Source: Nonomuraea sediminis
Lineage (GTDB): Bacteria > Actinomycetota > Actinomycetes > Streptosporangiales > Streptosporangiaceae
Assembly: GCF_018531495.1 (NCBI RefSeq)
Contig: NZ_JAHDTI010000011.1
Location: 310,001 to 374,000, forward strand
Direction of reading: 5' to 3'
DNA length: 64,000 nt
A model generated the notes under the pieces. It had not been told where the DNA came from. It ran no database searches and saw nothing but the letters and a program-made list of their open reading frames with translations. The position numbers and the translations under genes were made by a program. Below, piece after piece: positions 1-7,517 of the stretch (positions are counted from its first letter, which is position 1; every line of letters starts with the position of its first letter).

Positions 1-1684
1 AGTCGCCGAGCAGCAGCTCCCAGCCCTGCAGCCGGGCGTGGTCGGACAGGCCGCGCTCCCCGCGGGTGGCCGCGACGTGCGCGGCGAACTCCCGCAGCGC
101 GGCGGCCCCGCCCGCCAGGTCGCCCGTGGCGAGCCCGCACAGCCCGGCCGCGCCCCTGCTCACGTACGCCTCGCGCACCTGTATCCCGGACAGCCGGGCC
201 GCGGTGTCGGCCGCCGCGGCGGCCGGATTCGGCGCGTCCCAGGCCGCCGCCATCGCCTTGAAGACCACGAGCGGATCCAGCCGCGCGGCCTCGACCAGGA
301 GCATGCGGGCCGCCTCGGGCCGGCCCATGGCGTGTTCGAGATCCGCCCGCACCGACACCAGGCGGGCGGCCCGCGCGGGGTCGTGCACGTGCGCCGCCGC
401 CGCGTCCGCCAGCGCGGCGGCGTGTTCGAGCTGCCCGGCGTCGCTCGCGGCCAGGGCCGCCGCGGTCAGGCGCCGGGCCTTGGCGTCCTGCTCCTGCGTC
501 AGCTGCGCGGCACGCCGGTAGGCGGCGGCGACCGCGGCCAGACCGCCGCGCGACCTGAACGACTCGGCGCTGCTCTCCAGCTCCGCCGCGACGCCCTCGT
601 CGTAGCCCGCCGTCGCGGCGGCCAGGTGCCAGGCGCGCCGGGCCGCGTCCCCGCCGGCGGGCAGCGCCCCGGCGAGCGCCAGATGCGCGGCGGCGCGTTC
701 GGACAGCGAGGCGCCCTGGTAGGCGGCGGCCCGCACGAGCGGGTGGCGGAACCTCACGCGGCCGTCGCCGAGCAGGATCAGCCCGGCGTCCGCCGCGGGC
801 GCGAGATCCGCCGCCGCCGTGCCCGTCCGCTCTCCCGCACGCACGACGAGCGCCAGGTCACCGGTGTCGTCGGCGGCGGCGATCGTCAGCAGCGACCGCG
901 CCCGGTCGCCGAGCGCGCGGATCTTGTCGTCGAAGATCCGCCGGACCCGCCGCGAGACGGGGATGGCGGCGAGCTCGCGGTCGTCGAGCGGTTCGCTGCC
1001 GTCACGCTGCGCCGGGGTGAGCGCCCCGGCCAGCTCCACCAGCGCGAGCGGGTTCCCCCGAGCCTGCGACAGCAGCCACCGGCGTACCGAGGCGTGCAGG
1101 TCCGGCACGCGATCGGCCAGCAGCACGGCCGCTTCGTCGTCGCCGAGCGGGCCGAGCTGCACCACCGGCACGCCCGGACGGTCGAACACCGCCGAGTCGT
1201 CCCGGGTGGCGAACACCACGGCCACCCGCTCGGCGCCCAGCCTGCGCGCGGCGAACAGCAGCGTCTCGGCCGACTCCAGATCCAGCCAGTGCGCGTCGTC
1301 GACCAGCACCACCACGGGCCGGTCCGCGGCCAGCTCGCTGAGCAGGGTCAGCGTGGCCGCGCCCACCAGGAAGCGGTCGCCGCGCACGCCGTAGGGCGGT
1401 TCGACCGCTCCGCGCAGCGCGCGGGCCTGCTGGCCGGGCAGCCGGTCGGCCAGCCCGAGCACCTCGCCCAGCAGCACCTGCAGGCCGGCGTACGGCAGCT
1501 CGGCCTCGGACTCGACGCCACTGGCCCGCAGCAGCCGGACGTCGCCCTCGGGCATCGACTCCAGCAGCGCCGTCTTGCCGGTGCCGGCCTCCCCGCGGAT
1601 CACCACGGCGCCGCCACGGCCCTCGCTCGCCCGCGCCAGCAGCTCACGCAGTACGGCGAGCTCGGCCGACCTCCCCCTCAACAC
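1..1684 (-). CDS. LuxR-family (LAL-type) ATPase regulator, 3' end missing
   Basis: Open frame on the minus strand that leaves the window at its C-terminal end, so about 561 residues of N-terminal and central sequence are present and the expected C-terminal LuxR helix-turn-helix is not visible. From a GTG start at 1684 it reads LRGRSAEL, then a Walker A motif GEAGTGKT near residue 25, a Walker B-like VVLVDDAHWLD around residue 130 and a long alpha-helical TPR-like region. This order is typical of the large ATP-binding LuxR regulators (MalT/LAL) of actinomycetes, which bind ATP and an inducer and activate transcription. The target is unknown. A weak AGGG lies upstream of the GTG, so the exact start is uncertain. 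Confidence 0.8.
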   Translation of the reverse strand, partial: MLRGRSAELAVLRELLARASEGRGGAVVIRGEAGTGKTALLESMPEGDVRLLRASGVESEAELPYAGLQVLLGEVLGLADRLPGQQARALRGAVEPPYGVRGDRFLVGAATLTLLSELAADRPVVVLVDDAHWLDLESAETLLFAARRLGAERVAVVFATRDDSAVFDRPGVPVVQLGPLGDDEAAVLLADRVPDLHASVRRWLLSQARGNPLALVELAGALTPAQRDGSEPLDDRELAAIPVSRRVRRIFDDKIRALGDRARSLLTIAAADDTGDLALVVRAGERTGTAAADLAPAADAGLILLGDGRVRFRHPLVRAAAYQGASLSERAAAHLALAGALPAGGDAARRAWHLAAATAGYDEGVAAELESSAESFRSRGGLAAVAAAYRRAAQLTQEQDAKARRLTAAALAASDAGQLEHAAALADAAAAHVHDPARAARLVSVRADLEHAMGRPEAARMLLVEAARLDPLVVFKAMAAAWDAPNPAAAAADTAARLSGIQVREAYVSRGAAGLCGLATGDLAGGAAALREFAAHVAATRGERGLSDHARLQGWELLLGD

Positions 1685-1747
1685 GGCCGCCCACCCTAGC
1701 CGACGCCAGGAAGAACGAAAGCCCCGGCTCGGTGAGCCGGGGCTTGG

Positions 1748-1822
1748 TGGTGGACGATACTGGGATTGAACCAGTGACCTCTTCCGTGTCAGGGAAGCGC
1801 TCTCCCGCTGAGCTAATCGTCC
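1748..1822 (-). tRNA. tRNA-Val (GAC), CCA encoded
   Basis: Read on the minus strand, the sequence folds as a cloverleaf: acceptor GGACGAT pairs with ATCGTCC, the D arm contains TAGCTCAGCGGGAGA, the anticodon arm is CTTCC-CTGACAC-GGAAG with anticodon GAC, and the T arm is GGTTCAATCC. The 3' CCA is encoded in the DNA (1748-1750), unlike the two neighbouring tRNA genes. It is the downstream member of a three-gene tRNA cluster. Confidence 0.95.
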
Positions 1823-1825
1823 GTG

Positions 1826-1896
1826 AGGTGGAGACGGGATTTGAACCCGCGTATACGGCTTTGCAGGCCGCTGCCTCGCCTCTCGGCCACTCCACC
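1826..1896 (-). tRNA. tRNA-Cys (GCA)
   Basis: Cloverleaf on the minus strand: acceptor GGTGGAG pairs with CTCCACC, the anticodon arm CGGC-CTGCAAA-GCCG carries GCA, and the T arm has GGTTCAAATCC. The discriminator base is U, as is usual for cysteine tRNAs. CCA is not encoded. It sits 3 bp upstream of tRNA-Val, so the two are probably co-transcribed. Confidence 0.95.
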
Positions 1897-1909
1897 GAGG
1901 CGATCTCCG

Positions 1910-1981
1910 AGCGGAAGACGGGATTCGAACCCGCGACCCTCACCTTGGCAAGGTGATGCTCTACCACTGAGCCACTTCCGC
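1910..1981 (-). tRNA. tRNA-Gly (GCC)
   Basis: Cloverleaf on the minus strand: acceptor GCGGAAG pairs with CTTCCGC, the D arm has GGCTCAGTGGTAGAGC, the anticodon arm CACC-TTGCCAA-GGTG carries GCC, and the T arm is GGTTCGAATCC. The discriminator is U and CCA is not encoded. It is the first gene of the Gly-Cys-Val tRNA cluster. Confidence 0.95.
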
Positions 1982-2019
1982 GTTGCCCGTCGATTGTACC
2001 GGGTTTCCCGACCGGATGC

Positions 2020-2655
2020 TCACTTGCGAAGCTGGCGCGCCACGCTGCGCTCGGTCGCGGGCAGGCTGAGGAAGATCTCCAGGATGCGCGTGAGCCGGTG
2101 GACCTCGATCCGGTGGAAGGCCGGGCCGTCGGAGCGGGCCAGCAGGAGCGTGAGCGCCAGCGGCGGCAGCGGGGCGTGGATGACGTGCAGCTCGCCGCCG
2201 AGCGTGGCGGCCACCGGGCGATGCGGCGTGTCGGGCAGCTTCGGGACGTCCTGCGGGGCCCGCCAGCTGGTGTAGACGACGCCGTGCTCGCCGGAGATGG
2301 CGGCCCAGTCGGCGCTGAACAGGACGGGCAGCGAGTCGACGAGCGTGGTGAGCGCCCTGTCGCCCGCCGTGGCGATGTACTTGAGTATCTCCAGCTCGGG
2401 GTAGGTGCCCGGTGCCTCGCGGGTGGTCCAGACGCCCTCGACGGTCACGCCGGGCACGCTCTCCAGCCCCTTGACGAGGGACTCCTTGGGCGTGCTCTCC
2501 GGGCAGAAGACCGTCAGGTCGTCGACGGCCCGGCCCGCGCCCCGATCCAGGACGGTCACCTGGGTGATGTCGGCCCCTGCCGCGCCCAGTGCCCTGGTGA
2601 CCTGGGCGAGCGAGCCTGGCTTGTCGGGCAGCGCGATACGCAGTCTCAGCAGCAT
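2020..2655 (-). CDS. ACT-domain amino-acid-binding protein
   Basis: 211 residues from the ATG at 2655, which has GGGGAGG about 7 bases upstream; the frame stays open further upstream but that part is antisense to the dus gene. The N-terminus (about residues 2-75) reads as an ACT fold, LRIALPDKPGSLAQVTRALG followed by ADITQVTVLD, which binds amino acids or similar ligands in regulatory proteins. The remaining part has no catalytic motif that I recognise. It lies back-to-back with the dihydrouridine synthase gene, with an 82-bp gap that must hold both promoters. A small-ligand sensor role is an inference; the target is unknown. Confidence 0.8.
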   Translation of the reverse strand: MLLRLRIALPDKPGSLAQVTRALGAAGADITQVTVLDRGAGRAVDDLTVFCPESTPKESLVKGLESVPGVTVEGVWTTREAPGTYPELEILKYIATAGDRALTTLVDSLPVLFSADWAAISGEHGVVYTSWRAPQDVPKLPDTPHRPVAATLGGELHVIHAPLPPLALTLLLARSDGPAFHRIEVHRLTRILEIFLSLPATERSVARQLRK

Positions 2656-2737
2656 CCATCGCCTCCCCAGCTGAGTCCCCGGCCTCAGCCTATCCGCGAA
2701 TACCTCCAGGGGCTGGAGGTGCGCTACAACTGAAGGG

Positions 2738-3847
2738 GTGAAGATTGGGCCGATAGGGGTGTGGCCGCCGGTTGTGCTGGCGCCCATGGCGGGGATCACG
2801 AACTCGCCTTTCCGGGTGCTGTGCAGGGAGCAGGGCGCCGGACTGTTCGTCTGCGAGATGATCACGACGCGGGCGCTGGTGGAGCGCAATCCCAAGACGT
2901 TCAGGATGATCAGGTTCGCCGAGTCGGAGTCGCCGAGGAGCATCCAGCTGTACGGCGTGGATCCCGTGACCGTGGGGCGGGCGGTCAAGATGATCGCCGA
3001 GGAGGACCTGGCCGACCACATCGACCTGAACTTCGGGTGCCCGGTGCCGAAGGTGACCCGGCGGGGTGGGGGCTCGGCCCTGCCGTACAAGAGGAACCTG
3101 CTGCGGCGCATCCTGCGCGAGGCCGTCACGAACGCGGGACCGCTGCCGGTGACGATGAAGATGCGCAAGGGCATCGACGACGATCACCTGACCTATCTGG
3201 ACGCGGGGCGGATCGCCGTCGAGGAGGGCGTCGCCGCGATCGCGCTGCACGCCCGTACGGCCAAGCAGCACTACGGCGGCGTCGCCGACTGGGAGGCGAT
3301 CGCCCGTCTGAAGGAGGCGGTCGAGGAGATCCCGGTGCTGGGCAACGGCGACATCTGGAGCGCCGACGACGCGCTGCGCATGGTCGCGCGGACCGGGTGC
3401 GACGGGGTGGTCGTGGGGCGCGGCTGCCTGGGCCGCCCGTGGCTCTTCGCGGACCTCGAGAACGCCTTCAACGGCGATGACTCCAGGAAAACGCCGACGC
3501 TCGGCGAGGTGGCCGACACCATGGCCAGGCACGCCGAGGGCCTGACCGAGTGCTTCGACCAGGAGCGGTACGCGATCGCCGACTTCCGCAAGCACGTCGG
3601 CTGGTACCTCAAGGGGTTCAGCGTCGGCAGCGCGCTGCGGCGCGAGCTGGCCACCGCCGAGTCGCTGGACGGGCTGCGCGAGAGCCTGGCCAAGCTCGAC
3701 CGCGACCAGCCGTGGCCGCCCAACACCGACACCCCGCGCGGCAAGTCAGGTGAGCGCGGCAAGGTGCACCTGCCGGACGGCTGGCTGGACGACCCGTGGG
3801 ACTGCGTCGTCCCCGAGGAGGCCGAGTCGGACATCTCCGGCGGCTAG
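2738..3847 (+). CDS. dusB: tRNA-dihydrouridine synthase (DusB-like)
   Basis: 369-residue FMN enzyme that reduces uridines in the tRNA D-loop with NADPH. The start is a GTG at 2738 preceded by AAGGGG. Diagnostic motifs are the FMN-binding LAPMAGITNSPFR at residues 14-26, the catalytic-cysteine motif LNFGCPVPK with Cys101, HARTAKQHYGG, and the phosphate-binding GNGDIWSADDA near residue 208. Length fits the Dus family. It converges on the phyH-like gene and the two stop codons overlap. Assignment to the DusB subgroup is from overall resemblance only. Confidence 0.93.
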   Translation: MKIGPIGVWPPVVLAPMAGITNSPFRVLCREQGAGLFVCEMITTRALVERNPKTFRMIRFAESESPRSIQLYGVDPVTVGRAVKMIAEEDLADHIDLNFGCPVPKVTRRGGGSALPYKRNLLRRILREAVTNAGPLPVTMKMRKGIDDDHLTYLDAGRIAVEEGVAAIALHARTAKQHYGGVADWEAIARLKEAVEEIPVLGNGDIWSADDALRMVARTGCDGVVVGRGCLGRPWLFADLENAFNGDDSRKTPTLGEVADTMARHAEGLTECFDQERYAIADFRKHVGWYLKGFSVGSALRRELATAESLDGLRESLAKLDRDQPWPPNTDTPRGKSGERGKVHLPDGWLDDPWDCVVPEEAESDISGG

Positions 3848-4632
3848 TGCGGCCCGTCGACCTCCGTCCCGCAGGGGCCGCCGCCCGTGGCGGGCTCCAG
3901 GCGGATCGGCTCGCCGTCCATGGTGATCGTCGGGTAGTACGTGGCGATGCGCTCGGCCGACCGGCCGGCGTAGTGGCAGATGAAGCTGCGCCTGAAGCGG
4001 TCGGCGGTGGTGTTGGGCTCCGAGCCGTGCACCAGGCTGCCGTTGAAGAACAGCACGTCGCCCGGCTCCATGTCGACCGGCACGCGCTCCAGCCCGGGCG
4101 GCGGCGCCACGTAGTCCCGCGTGAACGACACGCTCGGGTCGGCGTCCTCGGGACAGAACAGGTCCATCCTGTGCGTCCCCGGCACGACCTCCAGCCCGCC
4201 GTTGGCCCTGTCGACCTTGTCCAGCGCGATCCACGCGGCCACGCAGGTGCCCGGCTCGACCTGGAGGTAGAAGTTGTCCTGGTGCAGCGCCTGGCCCTTG
4301 GCGCCGGGAGGCTTGAAGTAGAACATGCTCTGGGCTGCTATCGGCTCCTCCTGCAGGAGCTCGCGCAGTATCGCCGCGATCCTGGTGTCCAGCAGGTAGC
4401 GCAGGGCCACGTCGTTGACCTGGTGCGGGTGCATGACGCGCGGGTAGTCGCGCAGCACGTCGTACGGCCGGCCCGGCTGTTGCGGAACCGGACTGAAGTG
4501 CCCGGGGATCGGACCCCTGGCGTGCAGGGCCATGAACTCCTCCCGCAGCTCGGCCACCTCGTCCGGTGACAGCAGCGCGGGCACGATCACGTAGCCCCGT
4601 TCCTCGAACTCGTTGCGCCTCATACCTCTCAC
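3844..4632 (-). CDS. PhyH-family Fe(II)/2-oxoglutarate dioxygenase
   Basis: 262 residues from the GTG at 4632; an ATG at 4623 is an alternative and neither has a good ribosome site. The fold is the phytanoyl-CoA dioxygenase family: the iron ligands appear as HQD in QALHQDNFYLQ and the distal His in GSLVHGSEPNTT, followed by the RFRRSF arginine that usually binds 2-oxoglutarate. Enzymes of this family hydroxylate small molecules, including secondary metabolites and osmolytes; the substrate cannot be told. It is divergent from an AraC regulator with starts only 14 bp apart, so regulation by that protein is likely. Confidence 0.85.
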   Translation of the reverse strand: MRGMRRNEFEERGYVIVPALLSPDEVAELREEFMALHARGPIPGHFSPVPQQPGRPYDVLRDYPRVMHPHQVNDVALRYLLDTRIAAILRELLQEEPIAAQSMFYFKPPGAKGQALHQDNFYLQVEPGTCVAAWIALDKVDRANGGLEVVPGTHRMDLFCPEDADPSVSFTRDYVAPPPGLERVPVDMEPGDVLFFNGSLVHGSEPNTTADRFRRSFICHYAGRSAERIATYYPTITMDGEPIRLEPATGGGPCGTEVDGPH

Positions 4633-7010
4633 GGTAGGGAGCCCGCATGGGGAAGGGTATGTCTGTGACCGCTGAGAACATGTCTGTTCCTGCTGCCGAG
4701 CTGATGATCGTGGGCCACCACGACAAGCCGCCCGGCTACGCGATCCGCCGTTCGGCCGGCTCGCCGAGCTGGCTGCTCATGTGGACGCAGGCGGGCGCCG
4801 GCTCGGTCGAGCAGTCGGGTACGGCCTGCCTGGCCCGGCCCGGCGACCTGGTCGTGCTGGGATCCCGGGCGCCCCAGCACTACCGGGTCGCGCCCGGGCA
4901 CGCGCACTGGCGCTTCTGGTGGGCCCACTTCCAGCCCCGGCCCTCCTGGCAGGGGTGGCTGGCGCCGCACACCCTGGTGCCCGGGTTCCACCTGGTGGCC
5001 GGGGTGCCCGCCGCGCTGCACCCGCGCATCCTGGCGGCCTTCCACCGCGCGCACCACGACGCCCGCCTCCCCGCCGGCCACCCCGAGCCCGTCCCCGACC
5101 CTGAGCGGGGACCGGGGGACGCCGTCGCGCCGGCGGTCGCGACCGCGGCTCCCGCGCGGGAGCTGGTGCTCGGCGCGCTCGAGGAGATCCTGGTGCTGGC
5201 CACGTCCTCGGCCAGGGCGGGGGAGGAGCCGGGCGACCCGCGGGTCGCCCGGGCGCTGGCGCTCATCGCCGCCGAGCCGGGCGCGCGCCACTCGGTCGCG
5301 TCCCTGGCCGGTGCGGTCGCCCTGTCGCCGTCGCGCTTCGCCCACCTGTTCGCCGCCGAGACCGGCCGCACGCCCATGCGCGCCGTCCGCGAGGCCCGGG
5401 TGTGGCACGCCGCCCGCCTGCTCGAGGCCACGGACCTGGACATCGCCCAGATCGCCACGGCCTCGGGCTTCGTCAGCCCCTTCCACTTCAGCCGCGCCTT
5501 CCGCCAGGAGTTCGGCCTCTCCCCGCGCGGCTACCGCGGGGGGCTCAGATGACGCGGCGTATCCGAGGGCGCAGCCGTACAGGCCCTGATCCGCGAGCAG
5601 CGCCGCGGCGATTCCGGCGCGGCCGGCCAGCAGCCGGACGGTCCCCGCGGCCAGCCCCGCGCCGATCAGGTCCGGCCCGTCGGCGAACAGCAGCACCGCC
5701 GCGGGCGACATGCCCCGGCCATCCAGATACCGCTCCAGCTCCGGCGGCGAGTCGGCCGTGACGCCGGTGACCCGGCGGGCGTACAGGGTCCATCGCGGCA
5801 GGGCGTCCGGGTGGATCTCCTCGGCCGCGGAGCGTGCCCGCTCGATGAGGCGGGCCAGGCGCCGCCCGTCGAGGGGACGCTCGGCGAAGGCGGAGGTCGC
5901 CGGGCGCCTGACCGGGCGCGCCGCGCGGGGACCGGGGGAGAGCTCGACAACCACGGCGACCCGCTCGCGTTCAGGGTCGAGGTCGAGCCGCTCGTCCAGC
6001 GAGCCGTCCCGCGGCGGCCTGCGGGCTCGGGCACGCAGGCCGCGGGCGCGGACGCCCGCCGCGAGCTCCGCCAGCGTGATGCCAGCCTCGATGCCCGCCT
6101 CGACGCCCGTCGAAGCGCGCGTCGCGGGACACGTCAGCACGACCGCGGGCCCGTCGCCCCCGGGCCGCCCCGACCCCGCGAGCTCGACCAGCTCGCGCGC
6201 GATCGGGTCGGCGAAGTACGAGGCCGCGCCGTCGCGCACGTAGAGCCGGACCGCGCCCGGGGGAGCGGGCAGGCCCCGCAGCCACGCGGGCAGCGGCAGG
6301 CGGCGTTCCGTCAGGTATCGGCTGCTCGCGCCGCCCGCCCCGACGACGGGCGGCCCGATCACCCGCACCCGCCCGCCCGACTCCACGACCTGCACGTCCC
6401 TGTGCACGGGCCCGTGCCCGCCCAGCAGGCGCAGGGCGATCCCGGCGATCGTCCCGGCCGCCGCGCCCGCCAGCGCGGCGGAACAGTCCGCACCCGCGTC
6501 CGGGACGACACGGCCCAGCGCGATCGTGGAACTGCCCGCGCTCACGTGCAGCACGGCATCCACGCCGGGTTCGTTCACCGCGATGGTCAAGGAGCCCGGC
6601 CCCACCTCGACTCCGGACTGCGTCAGCACGGCGGCGATCAGTCCGCACAGCCGATGGCGGCCCACGACGGCCACTCGCGAGGCGCGCAGCCGCCGCCAGA
6701 CGCCATCCGCCCGCTCCGGAGGGAACGAGCGCCGCAGGCAGACCCGCAACGCCGAGTCTTCGGGATCGGGCGTCCACGGCCTGTCCAGCAGTCTGACGAG
6801 GCCGAGCCGTACCAGCGCGGAGACCAGGGCGGGCGGGAGCCCGAGCTCGCAGGCGGTCCTGCTGCCGTCGAGCAGGGGAAGCAGCACGGGCAGCACGTCG
6901 CGCGCGAGAGGCCCGGTGAGGGTCTGGCGCCGTTGCCCGCCCTCGACCACGTATCCGTCGGCGACGGGGATGAAGGCCAGCCCTTCGGTGAGGCGCGGAT
7001 AGGCGTTCAT
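4629..7010 (-). CDS. TOMM nitroreductase-like oxidoreductase; reliable part 5553-7010
   Basis: The ATG at 7010 overlaps the previous stop (ATGA). The first 75 or so residues (LTEGLAFIPVADGYVV to LVRLGLVRLL) resemble the winged leader-binding/E1-like N-terminus of thiazole/oxazole peptide enzymes; residues about 95-240 look like a degenerate Rossmann region; residues about 350-485 (RRPATSAFAERPLDGRRL, then AGTVRLLAGRAGIAAALL and DQGLYGCALGYA) look like the FMN nitroreductase fold of azoline dehydrogenases, cut short at its end. No stop occurs where expected: the frame continues to 4629 exactly antisense to the araC-type gene, giving 793 codons whose last 300 have shadow-like composition. A lost stop or frameshift near 5550 is likely. 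Function assignment is tentative. Confidence 0.5.
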   Translation of the reverse strand: MNAYPRLTEGLAFIPVADGYVVEGGQRRQTLTGPLARDVLPVLLPLLDGSRTACELGLPPALVSALVRLGLVRLLDRPWTPDPEDSALRVCLRRSFPPERADGVWRRLRASRVAVVGRHRLCGLIAAVLTQSGVEVGPGSLTIAVNEPGVDAVLHVSAGSSTIALGRVVPDAGADCSAALAGAAAGTIAGIALRLLGGHGPVHRDVQVVESGGRVRVIGPPVVGAGGASSRYLTERRLPLPAWLRGLPAPPGAVRLYVRDGAASYFADPIARELVELAGSGRPGGDGPAVVLTCPATRASTGVEAGIEAGITLAELAAGVRARGLRARARRPPRDGSLDERLDLDPERERVAVVVELSPGPRAARPVRRPATSAFAERPLDGRRLARLIERARSAAEEIHPDALPRWTLYARRVTGVTADSPPELERYLDGRGMSPAAVLLFADGPDLIGAGLAAGTVRLLAGRAGIAAALLADQGLYGCALGYAASSEPPAVAARGEAELLAEGAAEVEGADEARGRGDLGDVQVRGLEQAGGVPHPGLADGAHGRAAGLGGEQVGEARRRQGDRTGQGRDRVARARLGGDERQRPGDPRVARLLPRPGRGRGQHQDLLERAEHQLPRGSRGRDRRRDGVPRSPLRVGDGLGVAGGEAGVVVRAVEGRQDARVQRGGHPGHQVEPGHQGVRRQPPLPGGPGLEVGPPEAPVRVPGRDPVVLGRPGSQHDQVAGPGQAGRTRLLDRAGARLRPHEQPARRAGRTADRVAGRLVVVAHDHQLGSRNRHVLSGHRHTLPHAGSLP
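4647..5552 (+). CDS. AraC-family transcriptional regulator
   Basis: 301 residues with an N-terminal cupin-type sensing domain (WTQAGAGSVEQSG to residue 120) and a C-terminal double helix-turn-helix, beginning near ARALALIAAEPG and ending with the family signature GFVSPFHFSRAFRQEFG-SPRGYR. ATG codons at 4647 and 4659 could both serve as start. It is divergent from the PhyH dioxygenase and probably controls it. Its C-rich third positions confirm that this strand is coding, although the opposite strand is also open through its full length; see the TOMM oxidoreductase-like entry. Confidence 0.9.
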   Translation: MGKGMSVTAENMSVPAAELMIVGHHDKPPGYAIRRSAGSPSWLLMWTQAGAGSVEQSGTACLARPGDLVVLGSRAPQHYRVAPGHAHWRFWWAHFQPRPSWQGWLAPHTLVPGFHLVAGVPAALHPRILAAFHRAHHDARLPAGHPEPVPDPERGPGDAVAPAVATAAPARELVLGALEEILVLATSSARAGEEPGDPRVARALALIAAEPGARHSVASLAGAVALSPSRFAHLFAAETGRTPMRAVREARVWHAARLLEATDLDIAQIATASGFVSPFHFSRAFRQEFGLSPRGYRGGLR

Positions 7011-7516
7011 GTCCCGCACCCCCGGCAGGCGTGGGCGGGCACCACCCGCCACGAGACGACCTCGTCGGTGCGGCAGTCGATCGTGACCAGGGTCCCGGCC
7101 TCCGCCGTGTCGATCAGCGCCAGCGCCATGCCCGCCGCCATCATGACCTGGTGCGGCGCGAACCCGCCCACCCCCACCTCCGGATGTGCGGCCAGGGCCG
7201 CCTCGACGCCGTCAGCCGGACCGTGCTGCCGCACCCGGGTGAGGTAGCACTCGTGGCAGGGCGCGATACCCGGCACCACGGCCGGCCCGACCCTGAGGTA
7301 CGGATGCGCCTGGGCCACCGCCAGCCACGGCGTCCGCGCCGTGGCCGCGAACGCCTCGAACTCGGCGGGCACGTCCCGCCACGCGGCGCGGACCGCGAAA
7401 CCGGGCCCCGGCTCGCCGGCCACGCGCACCGTGCGCCCGGTGCCCGCCAGCAGGGCGCGCAGCTGCTCGGCGAAGCTGTGTCCGAAGTCCCCGCTGGGGC
7501 TGATCCAGATGTCCAT
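7007..7516 (-). CDS. TOMM cyclodehydratase partner-like zinc protein
   Basis: 169 residues, overlapping the downstream gene by ATGA and starting 1 base after the YcaO stop. The C-terminal half has the pattern seen in the cyclodehydratase partner (ThiF-like or 'C/F') proteins of azole peptide clusters: VVPGIAPCHECYLTRVRQHG, then GGFAPHQVMMAAGMALALID, and a terminal HACRGCG. The two CxxC pairs (PCHEC and CRGC) probably hold zinc. These partner proteins bind the leader peptide and deliver it to YcaO. The protein is much shorter than the usual 350-600 residue partners, so it may be a split or reduced version working with the adjacent nitroreductase-like protein. Confidence 0.65.
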   Translation of the reverse strand: MDIWISPSGDFGHSFAEQLRALLAGTGRTVRVAGEPGPGFAVRAAWRDVPAEFEAFAATARTPWLAVAQAHPYLRVGPAVVPGIAPCHECYLTRVRQHGPADGVEAALAAHPEVGVGGFAPHQVMMAAGMALALIDTAEAGTLVTIDCRTDEVVSWRVVPAHACRGCGT

Positions 7517-7517
7517 C

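Noticed and set aside
38..1699. Long plus-strand open frame at the left edge
   Set aside because: It is antisense to the LAL-type regulator, which has Walker motifs and proper codon bias; the plus frame product is arginine/glycine-rich shadow sequence.
2656..3174. N-terminal extension of the ACT-domain protein into the dus gene
   Set aside because: The extension is antisense to motifs of the dihydrouridine synthase, and a good ribosome site precedes the ATG at 2655.
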